Assembly (NCBI GenBank): GCA_023665825.1
Contig: JAMPDE010000001.1
Coordinates: 922,598-957,625 of the forward strand
Length of the DNA stretch: 35,028 nt
DNA from: Alistipes senegalensis
GTDB lineage: Bacteria > Bacteroidota > Bacteroidia > Bacteroidales > Rikenellaceae
Reading direction: 5' to 3'
Below, piece by piece: positions 12,779 to 21,115 of this stretch (position 1 is its first letter; each line of letters starts with the position of its first letter). Made by a program: the position numbers and the translations under genes. The notes under the pieces were generated by a model, which worked only from the letters and a program-made list of their open reading frames with translations, did no database searches and was not told where the DNA came from.

Positions 12779-14757
12779 ATCATGAATTGTTAGTTCCGGC
12801 CTGCTTCGCGGCGGTGATCGCACTGATTTTCGCCGTGCCGCTGCGGGCCAAAGCGTGGGTGTCGCTCGCGCTGACCGGCATCGGAGTCGTCTGTGCTTCG
12901 GCGAAAGCAGTCGGCGTGCTCGCGACGGGACGCACCGCCCGACTGTGGAGCTTCGACAGCCCGCTGTTCGGACACGACACCGGCTCGATGGACGGGCTAT
13001 CGGCGTTGCTCGTGCTGGTCATCGCCGTCGGCTCGGTCGCCGCGACGCTCTATTCGCGCGGCTACTTGGCCCACCACCTCGCGACCAAATCGCCCGTCCA
13101 CACGGCGCTGCACTACGCCTCGCTGACGCTGATGTCGCTGGCCATGCTGGCGGTGGTCTGCTCCGACGGCGGATTCTCGTTCCTCTTTTTCTGGGAGTTG
13201 ATGACCGTCGCGTCGTTCCTCTTGATTCTGTTCGACGCCGAACGTCCCGAAGTGCGCCGCGCGGCACTCTCCTACCTTATCATGATGCACGTGGGATTCG
13301 TGCTGCTCATCGTCGGGTTCGCACGGTTGCACGCCGTCTGCGGTTCGGCCTCGTTCGCCGGCCTGCCCGCCTACTTCGCCGCGCAGCCTGCACTGCCGCT
13401 TTTCTTGGTCTTTTTGGTCGGGTTCGGCATGAAAGCGGGTCTGTTCCCGCTCCACGTCTGGCTGCCCGAAGCACACCCCGCCGCCCCGTCGCACGTGTCG
13501 GCGCTGATGTCGGGCGTGATGATCAAAACGGGCGTCTACGGCATCCTGCGCATCACGGCGGCCGTTCCCGAACCGCAGCTCCGAACCGTCGGGTACATCC
13601 TGCTGGGGCTCGGCATCGTGACCGGTCTGTGGGGCGTCGTGCTGGCCGCGTCGCAGAACGACGTGAAACGCCTGCTGGCCTATTCGTCGATCGAGAACAT
13701 CGGCATCATCCTGCTCGGCACGGGCATCGCCGCGCTGGGCAAGGCCGCCGCGAATCCGGCCGTCGCGCTGTGCGGCATCGCCGGAGCCCTGCTCCACACG
13801 GTCAACCACTCGTTCTTCAAGTCGCTGCTTTTCTTCGGCGCGGGGAACATCCTTTCGCAGACGCACACCACCTCGCTCAACGCGCTGGGCGGACTGGGGC
13901 GCCACCTGCCCGTCACGGGACTGCTCTTTTTGGTCGGTACGGTCGCTATCTGCGCCCTGCCACCGCTCAACGGGTTCGTTTCGGAGCTCCTGATTTATTC
14001 CGGCATGCTCAACGGCATCGCCGGCGACCGCCACGTGCTCGCGATGGCCGGAGCCCTCGCGGCGCTGGCCCTCATCGGCGGCATCGCGGTGCTGGCATTC
14101 ACCAAACTCTACGGCACGGTCTTTCTCGGTTCGCCGCGCACGCACGTCGTCGCCGAAGCCGAAGAGGTCGACGGCCTCCGCATCGGCGCGATGGCCCTGC
14201 CGCTGACGGGCATTTTAGCAGTGGGATTGTTCCCGCAATACGCCGTGCAGGTCATCGTCCGCGCAGCGGCCTTTTTCGGGGCAGGTTCCGACGCTCTTGC
14301 GGCCTTGCCGTCCGTATGTACCGCCCTGTGCCGCACGGTGTGGATTCTGACGGCCGTTATCGGCGGCCTCGTCTGGCTGCGCAGCCGGTTGTTGCGCCGC
14401 CACACCGTCGTGCAGGGGCCGACGTGGGGCTGCGGATTCACCTCGCCCAACGTGCGGATGCAATACACGGGCGAATCGTTCGCCGAAGGGCTGCAATCGA
14501 TCGCCCGGCCGCTGACGCACGACCGCTGCGACGGAGCGCCGGTCGGCGCGGGCGAAATTATCCCGAAAGCCCACAACTACGACGTCCGCCACCGCGACCG
14601 CATCGGGACGCTCTTCGCCGCATGGTGGGTCGAAGCCCTGCGCATGCTCAACGGCCGCGTGATGCGTCTGCGTACGGGCAAGATCAACCACTACGTGCTC
14701 TTCGCGCTGGCCTTTCTGGCAGCGGTATTCGTACTGTCGGTTCTCGATTTGCTTTAA
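12775..14757 (+). CDS. hyfB: HyfB/HycC-like antiporter subunit of an Ehr-type complex
   Basis: Large membrane subunit (660 residues, about 16 helices) of the Mrp/NuoL-type antiporter family. It resembles hydrogenase-4 subunit B, including the long soluble C-terminal loop (TWGCGFTSPNVRMQYTGESF). The residues thought to form the proton path in relatives are kept: E141 in FFWELMT, K220 in GFGMKAGLFPLHVWLPEAHP, and K349 in NHSFFKSLLFF. This subunit would translocate protons or sodium ions; which ion is not visible. The ATG overlaps rsmE by 4 bp, and hyfC starts 5 bp after its stop. It belongs to a six-gene set whose soluble subunits lack hydrogenase metal ligands, so the name reflects homology and not hydrogen metabolism. 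Confidence 0.88.
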   Translation: MNHELLVPACFAAVIALIFAVPLRAKAWVSLALTGIGVVCASAKAVGVLATGRTARLWSFDSPLFGHDTGSMDGLSALLVLVIAVGSVAATLYSRGYLAHHLATKSPVHTALHYASLTLMSLAMLAVVCSDGGFSFLFFWELMTVASFLLILFDAERPEVRRAALSYLIMMHVGFVLLIVGFARLHAVCGSASFAGLPAYFAAQPALPLFLVFLVGFGMKAGLFPLHVWLPEAHPAAPSHVSALMSGVMIKTGVYGILRITAAVPEPQLRTVGYILLGLGIVTGLWGVVLAASQNDVKRLLAYSSIENIGIILLGTGIAALGKAAANPAVALCGIAGALLHTVNHSFFKSLLFFGAGNILSQTHTTSLNALGGLGRHLPVTGLLFLVGTVAICALPPLNGFVSELLIYSGMLNGIAGDRHVLAMAGALAALALIGGIAVLAFTKLYGTVFLGSPRTHVVAEAEEVDGLRIGAMALPLTGILAVGLFPQYAVQVIVRAAAFFGAGSDALAALPSVCTALCRTVWILTAVIGGLVWLRSRLLRRHTVVQGPTWGCGFTSPNVRMQYTGESFAEGLQSIARPLTHDRCDGAPVGAGEIIPKAHNYDVRHRDRIGTLFAAWWVEALRMLNGRVMRLRTGKINHYVLFALAFLAAVFVLSVLDLL

Positions 14758-14762
14758 CTGCT

Positions 14763-15671
14763 ATGAAAATACTCGATATTTCACTCCTGCTGGCCGTTGC
14801 AGTCGCCGTTCCGGGTGTCATCAACCGCACCCGCGCGCTGCTCGCCGGACGCAAAGGCACCCGCTTCCTGCAACACCTCTACGACGTACGGCTGCTGCTG
14901 CGCAAGGGCGCGGTCTATTCCACGACCGTCTCGACGCTGTTCCGCGTCACGCCGTCGGTCTATCTCGGCGCGGCGTTCGTCGCCCTGCTGTTCGTGCCGG
15001 TGGGCGACCTGCCGCCCGTGCTGGCGTTCGACGGCGACCTCGTGGCGTTCGCCTACACGCTGGCACTGGGACGTTTCGCCCTGATTCTGGCCGCGATGGA
15101 TACCGGCAGCCCGTTCGAGGGCATGGGCGCGAGCCGCGAAGCCCTCTACGGTGCACTGGTCGAACCCGCGCTGATGCTCGTCATGGGGACGCTCGCCCTG
15201 CTGACGGGCTGCACCTCGTTCGCCGAGCTGTTCGCTGCCGAAAGCACGAGCGGCTATCCGATCGTCCTGCTGCTGCTCGCCTACGTCCTCGTAAAAATAG
15301 GCTTCACCGAGAGCGGGCGCGTGCCGGTCGACGACCCCCGCACCCACTTGGAACTGACGATGATCCACGAGGTGATGTGCCTCGACTACTGCGGCGTCGA
15401 CATGGCGTTCATCAAGGCGGGCGGCTGGTGCAAGACCGCCGCGTTCGCCGTGCTCGCCGCCGATGCCGTCGCCGCCGTGTGCTGCCCGCACTGGTGGTTC
15501 GCCGCACCGCTCGCCGTCGTGCTGACGGGATGCTCGGTCGGCGTGGTCGAATCGACGCAGGCCCGCAACAAACTCGTCCGCAACACCACCTTCATACTCA
15601 CCATCGCAGCGCTGGCCGCGCTCGTATTCTTCACGGCCTACCTGCTGCAACTCCACATCGTATTAGGATGA
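14763..15671 (+). CDS. hyfC: HyfC/NuoH-like membrane subunit of an Ehr-type complex
   Basis: 302-residue membrane protein of the NuoH/HycD family, which connects the soluble redox arm to the membrane arm. The family segment MDTGSPFEGMGASREA is intact, with E119 within it. The downstream charged segment GFTESGRVPVDDPRTHLELTMIHE also matches relatives closely; it is the loop that contacts the small and large soluble subunits. About eight transmembrane helices are apparent. The stop overlaps the start of the next gene by 4 bp. Conservation of this interface loop argues that the complex is assembled and under selection, even though the metal sites in the soluble subunits are gone. Confidence 0.88.
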   Translation: MKILDISLLLAVAVAVPGVINRTRALLAGRKGTRFLQHLYDVRLLLRKGAVYSTTVSTLFRVTPSVYLGAAFVALLFVPVGDLPPVLAFDGDLVAFAYTLALGRFALILAAMDTGSPFEGMGASREALYGALVEPALMLVMGTLALLTGCTSFAELFAAESTSGYPIVLLLLAYVLVKIGFTESGRVPVDDPRTHLELTMIHEVMCLDYCGVDMAFIKAGGWCKTAAFAVLAADAVAAVCCPHWWFAAPLAVVLTGCSVGVVESTQARNKLVRNTTFILTIAALAALVFFTAYLLQLHIVLG

Positions 15672-16297
15672 TACTCGCACCGATTCTACTCTACGTCGTG
15701 ACGCTGGTCTACCTCGCCATCACCGAGCGGTACCGCAACTTCGCCGCCATCATGCGCGCGCAGGGGTTCCTGCTTTTCGCCATCGCCCTGCTGCAACTGC
15801 ACGCCATTCACCCTACCGAACTGGCGTTCATCGCGCTGGAAACGCTGGTCTTCAAGGCACTGCTCATTCCCGCCATTCTGTTCGCCATTATCCGGCGCAC
15901 GAAAATCAACCGCGTGCGCACATCGGGCTCGTCGCAGTTCGGCGCGCTCGTGCTGTCGCTCACGGCACTGGTCGTCAGCGCGTCGCTCACCTACTACATC
16001 GCCGACCGCACCGTCGACTTGGTCTTCTTCGGCGTCGCACTGTACGCGTTGTTGAGCGGACTGACGCTGATCGTGCTCCGCTCGCGGCTGTTCTCGCATC
16101 TGGTCGGATTTCTCGTCATCGAGAACGGCGTGTTCCTCTTTTCGATGGCGATCGGCGTCGAGATGCCATGGGTCATCAACATCGCCATCCTGCTCGATAT
16201 TCTGATGTCCGTACTGATGATGAGCATCTTTTTCCGCCGCATCGACGACCGCATCCATGCCGACGATGCCGACGCCCTGACGCACGTAAAAGACTGA
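15668..16297 (+). CDS. hyfE: HyfE-like membrane subunit of an Ehr-type complex
   Basis: 209-residue, highly hydrophobic protein with about six or seven helices, matching hydrogenase-4 subunit E (a NuoK-like core with extra N-terminal helices). The recognisable segments are TELAFIALETLVFKALLIPAIL and HLVGFLVIENGVFLFSMAIG; the buried glutamate in VIENG corresponds to the NuoK-type proton-path acid. The C-terminus is short and acidic (RIHADDADAL). The ATG overlaps hyfC by 4 bp, and the next gene starts 4 bp after its stop. Assignment rests on these segments and on gene order. Confidence 0.82.
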   Translation: MILAPILLYVVTLVYLAITERYRNFAAIMRAQGFLLFAIALLQLHAIHPTELAFIALETLVFKALLIPAILFAIIRRTKINRVRTSGSSQFGALVLSLTALVVSASLTYYIADRTVDLVFFGVALYALLSGLTLIVLRSRLFSHLVGFLVIENGVFLFSMAIGVEMPWVINIAILLDILMSVLMMSIFFRRIDDRIHADDADALTHVKD

Positions 16298-16301
16298 CGC
16301 C

Positions 16302-17702
16302 ATGACACTCTACTTCCTTTTCAGCATACTCGTCGCCGCAGGCGCGTTTCTGGCGCGCAACGACCGGCACCTGTTCTTCGCCGGGCTCGCGTTCTACGCC
16401 GTGCAAATCGGATTCGCCGTGCAGCTGCTCGCGGGCGGGCTCTACGGCACGACTTCGCGCGCCTTTTTCACGTTCGACGCCGCCGGCTCGCTTTTTTACC
16501 TGTTGCTGACCCTCGTGTCAGCTTTCGCCTACTTCCACTCGGAAGCCTACCTCAAAGGCAGCGACATCCGCCAGACGCGCACCTACTCGGCACTGGTGAT
16601 GCTGCTCACCGCCGCTATCGCAGGGGTCTACTTCTCGAACAACCTCGCCGTGACGTGGATTCTGCTCGAAGCGACCAGCCTTTGCACGGCGGGCATCGTC
16701 TACCACCGCCGCACCAAACAGACGCTCGAAGCGGCATGGAAATACCTGTTCGTCTGCTCGACGGGCATCGCCGTCGCCTATTTGGGCATTCTGCTGCTGT
16801 GCGCCGCGACCCGTTGCGAGTCGCTCTCGCACGAAGCCGTTGCCGCGACGGTCGCGACGGCCAATCCGCTCTATCTGAAAATCGCATTCTTACTGATACT
16901 TTGCGGGTACAGCTGCAAAGCCGAGATTTTTCCGCTTTACACCGTCGGCGTCGACGCCAATTTCGCCGCGCCGTCGCCCGGTTCGGCGCTGATTTCGACG
17001 GGGCTGGTCAACGCCGGATTCTTGGCCCTGTTCCGCATCTACAAGCTGCTGGCCGCGTCGGAGGTCTTCGGGTGGGTGCAGCACGTGCTGCTGCTCACGG
17101 GCGTGCTGTCGCTCGTCATCGGAGCGTTGTTCCTGCGCCGCACGAACAACTACAAACGTTTCCTCTCCTACTCGACGGTCGAAAACATGGGCATCGCCGC
17201 CATCGGGCTGGGTATCGGCGGCATCGGCGTGTGGGCGGCACTGTTCCACGTCGTCTTCCACACCTTGATTAAAAGCAGTTTGTTCCTGCAAATGGCCGTC
17301 GTGCGGCAGGTCTACAACGGCTACCGTATCAACCGCATCGGCGACTACATCCGCATCAACCGCATCGGAGCCGTCGGGCTGCTGGCGGGCATGGTGGTGC
17401 TCATCGCATTCCCGCCCTCGCCGTTGTTCGTGTCGGAGCTGTTGATACTGCGCGAAGCGGCCGCCGACGGTGCATGGTGGCTCGTCGCGGCGATGGTGCT
17501 GCTGGTCTGCATCGTCATCTACTCGTTCTGCTCGCGCATGATCCGCCTCTGCTACCAACCCAACCAAGACGAACTGCATCCCTCAAAAGCCGACCGCGCC
17601 CTTTCGTGGTCGGCACTCGTGCTGCTCGTGCTCGCCATGATCGCGGGTCTGTGGCAGCCCGAACCGCTCGTCGAACTTTTGCACGAAATAGCCGAACTAT
17701 GA
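16302..17702 (+). CDS. hyfF: HyfF-like second antiporter subunit of an Ehr-type complex
   Basis: 466-residue membrane protein of the NuoL/M/N antiporter family, corresponding to HyfF. Putative proton-path residues remain: E123 in WILLEATSLC and K206 in GYSCKAEIFPLYTVGVDANF; the segment VFHTLIKSSLFLQ provides a further lysine. The loop after K206 ends APSPGSALIS, as in HyfF-type subunits. Having two antiporter-like subunits implies more than one ion channel per complex. The stop overlaps the ATG of the large soluble subunit by 4 bp. No HyfD homologue is present between neighbours, so the membrane arm is smaller than that of E. coli hydrogenase-4. Confidence 0.86.
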   Translation: MTLYFLFSILVAAGAFLARNDRHLFFAGLAFYAVQIGFAVQLLAGGLYGTTSRAFFTFDAAGSLFYLLLTLVSAFAYFHSEAYLKGSDIRQTRTYSALVMLLTAAIAGVYFSNNLAVTWILLEATSLCTAGIVYHRRTKQTLEAAWKYLFVCSTGIAVAYLGILLLCAATRCESLSHEAVAATVATANPLYLKIAFLLILCGYSCKAEIFPLYTVGVDANFAAPSPGSALISTGLVNAGFLALFRIYKLLAASEVFGWVQHVLLLTGVLSLVIGALFLRRTNNYKRFLSYSTVENMGIAAIGLGIGGIGVWAALFHVVFHTLIKSSLFLQMAVVRQVYNGYRINRIGDYIRINRIGAVGLLAGMVVLIAFPPSPLFVSELLILREAAADGAWWLVAAMVLLVCIVIYSFCSRMIRLCYQPNQDELHPSKADRALSWSALVLLVLAMIAGLWQPEPLVELLHEIAEL

Positions 17703-19231
17703 TACGCTATTACATTACCGACAACACGGCGGCGGCCGTTCCGCTCGGCGACATCCCCGAAGTGGCCTATGCGGAGTTCTACGACGACCTCTGCGCGAAA
17801 CTCGCCGAGCCGCGCTATCACTTGGCGCACTACTTCGCCCTGCCCGAAGAGGGACGCATGCGCTTCTACGCGCTGCTGCTGGACGACGAGGCCTCGCAGG
17901 TGCTCGTCACCTCGTTCGCGACCGGCTACTACGACGACACGGCGCTGCCCTCGCTCACGGCGCGCCACCCGCAGGTGCATCCGTTCGAGCGCGACATCGC
18001 CGAACGCTACGGCATCCGCTTCGACGGGATGCCTTGGCCCAAGCCGCTGCGATTCCCGTTCGACCGCTACGACCGCGCGAGCTCGATGGACAACTACCCG
18101 TTCTACACGATGGAGGGCGGCTCGCTCCACGAAGTCAACGTCGGGCCTATCCATGCGGGCATCATCGAGCCCGGAGCGTTCCGCTTCATTTGCAACGGCG
18201 AGCAGGTGCTGCACCTCGAAATCGCGCTGGGCTACCAGCATCGGGGTGTCGAACACGCCTTCGAGACGATCGCCAACCGCCTGCGCCAATGCTGTCTGGC
18301 CGAAACGGTCGCCGGCGACAGTGCGGTAGCCCATGCGACGGCGTTCGCCGAAGCCGTCGAGAAACTCACCGGCCACGAACGCCCCGCCCAGCTCGACCGC
18401 GAACGCGCCGTAGCACTGGAACTCGAACGCATGGCGATGCACATCGCCGACACGGGCGCCTTGTGCGGCGACGTGAGCTACCAGCTGGGGCAGGTGGCCT
18501 GCGAAGCCCTGCGCACGATGACGATCAACACCACGCAGGCATGGTGCGGCAACCGCTTCGGCAAGGGACTGATCCGTCCGCACGGCACCAACCACCCGTT
18601 GGACGCGGCGACGGCGGAAATGATTCGGCATAACGTGAAAGAAATCGCCCGCCGCTACAACGAAGTGCGGCAGGACATCAAATCGTCGCCGACGCTGCTG
18701 GCGCGGTTCGAGCAATGCGGCATCGTGACGCGCGAACAGATGGCCGCTATCGGCGGCGTGGGGCAGGCGGCTCGTGCGAGCGGACTGGCCCGCGACCTGC
18801 GCGCGACGCATGCGTGGGGAGCCTATGCCAAGCACATTCGGCACGAACCGTTCGTCAAGACGCAGGGCGACGTCATGGCGCGCCTGATGATGCGCTGCCG
18901 CGAGGTGCTGCAATCGGCCGAATACATCGACCGGCTGCTGGAAATCTACGAACGGAAATACGCCGATGCACCCAATCCCTGCACCGCCCCCGACTACACG
19001 GCACCGCTGGCACCGTCGTCGCTCGCGTTCGGGCTGGTCGAGGGGTGGCGCGGCGAAACGTGCCACGTGCTTGTAACCGATGTGGCGGGCCGGCTCGCCG
19101 CCTGCCGCGTCAAAGACCCGAGCCTCCACAACTGGACGGCGCTGGCACTGGCCCTGCGCGGCGAGGGAATCTCCGACTTCCCGATCTGCAACAAAAGTTT
19201 CAATCTCTCCTACTGCGGACACGACCTATGA
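17699..19231 (+). CDS. hyfG: HyfG/HycE-like large subunit lacking NiFe ligands
   Basis: 510-residue soluble protein: an N-terminal NuoC-like domain (about 1-120) fused to a NuoD/hydrogenase large-subunit domain, the usual HycE/HyfG layout. The body aligns well (AGIIEPGAFRFICNGEQVLH, LEIALGYQHRGVEHAFE). The first NiFe motif, CGxC followed by AH in hydrogenases, reads V204-AGDS-AVAH, so both cysteines are replaced (A205, S208). The second motif (DPCxxC) reads SFNLSYCGHDL at the extreme C-terminus; both ligands are replaced (S504, G507), although a cysteine sits one place off (C506). No tail remains to be cleaved by a maturation protease. It cannot hold a classical NiFe site. A CC pair (C198-C199) lies just before the old first motif. 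Its reaction is unknown. Confidence 0.9.
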   Translation: MIRYYITDNTAAAVPLGDIPEVAYAEFYDDLCAKLAEPRYHLAHYFALPEEGRMRFYALLLDDEASQVLVTSFATGYYDDTALPSLTARHPQVHPFERDIAERYGIRFDGMPWPKPLRFPFDRYDRASSMDNYPFYTMEGGSLHEVNVGPIHAGIIEPGAFRFICNGEQVLHLEIALGYQHRGVEHAFETIANRLRQCCLAETVAGDSAVAHATAFAEAVEKLTGHERPAQLDRERAVALELERMAMHIADTGALCGDVSYQLGQVACEALRTMTINTTQAWCGNRFGKGLIRPHGTNHPLDAATAEMIRHNVKEIARRYNEVRQDIKSSPTLLARFEQCGIVTREQMAAIGGVGQAARASGLARDLRATHAWGAYAKHIRHEPFVKTQGDVMARLMMRCREVLQSAEYIDRLLEIYERKYADAPNPCTAPDYTAPLAPSSLAFGLVEGWRGETCHVLVTDVAGRLAACRVKDPSLHNWTALALALRGEGISDFPICNKSFNLSYCGHDL

Positions 19232-19992
19232 TACTTCCCAAAATAAAAGTCCTGCACAGTCACGGCCGGCAGGCGATTCCCGACCTCGATGCCGTGACGC
19301 TGACCGAGCGGTTTCGGGGCCGCCCCGAACTGACCGAAACGTCCGACACGGCCGACCTCGAAGCGGCCGCCGCGCTCTGTCCGACGGGTGCGCTCGCGGC
19401 AAAACCCTTCGCACTCGATCTCGGACGCTGCCTTTTCTGCGGCGAATGCGCCCTGCGCGCACCCCGCAACATCCGCTTCACCAACGACTACCGCATCGGT
19501 TCGCCGACGCGCGAGGGGCTCGTCCTACGACCCGGCATGACCGCCGTGCCGTTCGGCCGCACGGCCGTGCGGCCGGAACTGGCCCGCTGCTTCGGCCAGT
19601 CACTCCATCTGCGCGAAGTCTCGGCGGGCGGCGACGCGTCGGTCGAAATGGAGCTGGGCGCGACGGGCAACGTCAATTTCGACTTCGGACGGTTCGGTGT
19701 CGGATTCACCGCCTCACCGCGCCATGCCGACGGCGTGGTCGTATCGGGCCCCGTGACGGCCAACATGGCCGAAGCCCTGCGCATCTGCTACGATGCCGTA
19801 GCAGAACCCAAACTGCTGGTGGCCTGCGGCACGGAAGCCTGCTCGGGCGGACTGTTCGCCGAAAGCAAGGCCGTCGACCGCACGTTTTTTGCAACGCACC
19901 GGGTCGACCTCTGGCTGCCGGGCGCGCCGACCCACCCGATGGTCTTCATCGACGGCATCCGCACGCTGCTGGGGAAAAAGAATCGAATCTGA
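19228..19992 (+). CDS. Ferredoxin-HyfI/NuoB fusion lacking proximal cluster ligands
   Basis: 254 residues joining what are normally two proteins. Residues 1-85 are a reduced HyfH/HycF-like ferredoxin: C51 (CPTGA) plus C68, C71 and C74 (CLFCGEC) form exactly one [4Fe-4S] site; the other cluster is gone. Residues 105-250 are a NuoB/HycG-like small subunit (FGVGFTASPRHADGVVVSGPVT is diagnostic). Aligned with HycG-type proteins, the four proximal-cluster cysteines are D136, V139, E203 and A233 (SAGGDASVE, ACGTEACSGG, LPGAPTHP). C200 and C205 flank the third position. The electron wire from ferredoxin domain to large subunit is therefore broken as judged by known geometry. The start overlaps hyfG by 4 bp; the chromate transporter gene follows after 8 bp. 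Confidence 0.88.
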   Translation: MILPKIKVLHSHGRQAIPDLDAVTLTERFRGRPELTETSDTADLEAAAALCPTGALAAKPFALDLGRCLFCGECALRAPRNIRFTNDYRIGSPTREGLVLRPGMTAVPFGRTAVRPELARCFGQSLHLREVSAGGDASVEMELGATGNVNFDFGRFGVGFTASPRHADGVVVSGPVTANMAEALRICYDAVAEPKLLVACGTEACSGGLFAESKAVDRTFFATHRVDLWLPGAPTHPMVFIDGIRTLLGKKNRI

Positions 19993-20000
19993 AACGACGC

Positions 20001-20546
20001 ATGCGACAACTGCTCACACTCTTTTGGAGTTTTTTTAAGATCGGGCTGTTCACTTTCGGCGGTGGGTACGCGATGATTCCGCTGATCCGGCGCGAAGTCA
20101 TAGACCGGCGCGGCTGGATCGCCGAACCGGAGTTCCTCGACCTGCTGACGCTGGCGCAATCGGCACCCGGCCCCATTTCGCTCAACACGTCGGTCTTCGT
20201 GGGCTACAAGATGCGCGGGTATGCCGGTGCCGTAGCCGCGATTCTGGGCGTCGTCGTGCCGTCGTTCGTCATCATCCTGCTGATAGCCCTGCTGTTCGCC
20301 GACATCCGCACCAATCCGGTGGTCGACGCCGCATTCAAGGGGATGCGGCCGGCCGTCGTGGCACTCATCATCGTGCCGGTCATCTCGCTGGCCAAAGGGA
20401 TGCACCCCGCGATGTATGCCGTCATCGCGCTGACAGCCGTCGCAGTCTGGCATTTGGGCTGGTCGCCCGTATGGATACTGGCCGGAGCGGCCGCCGCAGG
20501 GATTCTGCACGCGCTGTACCGATTGAGAAAGGAGGGCCGCCGATGA
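20001..20546 (+). CDS. Chromate transporter family protein, half-size, first of pair
   Basis: 181-residue membrane protein that is a single CHR domain. The family signature is at the N-terminus (FFKIGLFTFGGGYAMIPLIR), followed by LAQSAPGPISLNTSVFVGY. Long ChrA proteins carry two such domains; here they are split into two genes, a recognised short-chain arrangement in which the two partners act together. The family exports chromate by antiport in a few tested cases; in gut anaerobes the true substrate is unknown. It starts 8 bp after the complex's last gene and overlaps its partner by 4 bp, so it belongs to the same operon. Confidence 0.9.
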   Translation: MRQLLTLFWSFFKIGLFTFGGGYAMIPLIRREVIDRRGWIAEPEFLDLLTLAQSAPGPISLNTSVFVGYKMRGYAGAVAAILGVVVPSFVIILLIALLFADIRTNPVVDAAFKGMRPAVVALIIVPVISLAKGMHPAMYAVIALTAVAVWHLGWSPVWILAGAAAAGILHALYRLRKEGRR

Positions 20547-21115
20547 TACTGCTGCAACTATTCTTCAGCTACCTGAAAATCGGATTTTTCGGATTCGGCG
20601 GCGGCTATGCGATGCTGTCGCTTATCCAGAACGAGGTGGTCATGCAGCACGGCTGGATGACCAATGCCGAATTCGCCGACATCGTGGCCGTATCGCAAAT
20701 CACGCCGGGCCCCATCGCCATCAATTCGGCGACCTACGTGGGCTATACGGTGGGGATGCACGCCGGCGGCACGTGGATGGGCATTCTCGGCGCGCTCACG
20801 GCGACTTTCGCCGTCTGTCTGCCTGCGCTGACGCTGATGCTGTTGATTACGCGCTTCTTCCTGAAATTAAGGAACAACCCTATCGTCGAAGGGGCGATGC
20901 AAGGCATGCGGCCGGTAGTCATCGGCATGATTGCGTCGGCAGCACTGCTGCTGATGTTCCCGCACGGCAGCGACCCGAGCGAACGGAACTTCATCGACAC
21001 ATGGAGCTGGGTGCTATTCGGCGGCGTGTTCGTCGGTTCGTGGCGCAAGGTCAACCCCATTGCGCTTATCGTGCTCTCCGCCGCAGCGGGAATCGCGATT
21101 TACTATATCTTCTAA
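20543..21115 (+). CDS. Chromate transporter family protein, half-size, second of pair
   Basis: 190-residue partner of the preceding protein, with the same signature (YLKIGFFGFGGGYAMLSLI) and the PGP motif in SQITPGPIAINSATYVGY. About six helices are visible. The ATG overlaps the stop of the first half by 4 bp. It closes the plus-strand operon that starts at rsmE; its stop overlaps by a few bases the end of a convergent minus-strand gene, and no intrinsic terminator is visible between them. Confidence 0.9.
   Translation: MILLQLFFSYLKIGFFGFGGGYAMLSLIQNEVVMQHGWMTNAEFADIVAVSQITPGPIAINSATYVGYTVGMHAGGTWMGILGALTATFAVCLPALTLMLLITRFFLKLRNNPIVEGAMQGMRPVVIGMIASAALLLMFPHGSDPSERNFIDTWSWVLFGGVFVGSWRKVNPIALIVLSAAAGIAIYYIF

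Noticed and set aside
12855-14762. N-terminal part of a long plus-strand frame that would extend hyfC by more than 600 residues
   Set aside because: That part is hyfB in another frame; the NuoH-like protein starts at 14763, matching family length.
17699-19992. Calling the complex a functional [NiFe] hydrogenase-4
   Set aside because: All NiFe-ligand cysteines in the large subunit and all proximal-cluster cysteines in the small subunit are replaced, and no maturation genes are nearby.
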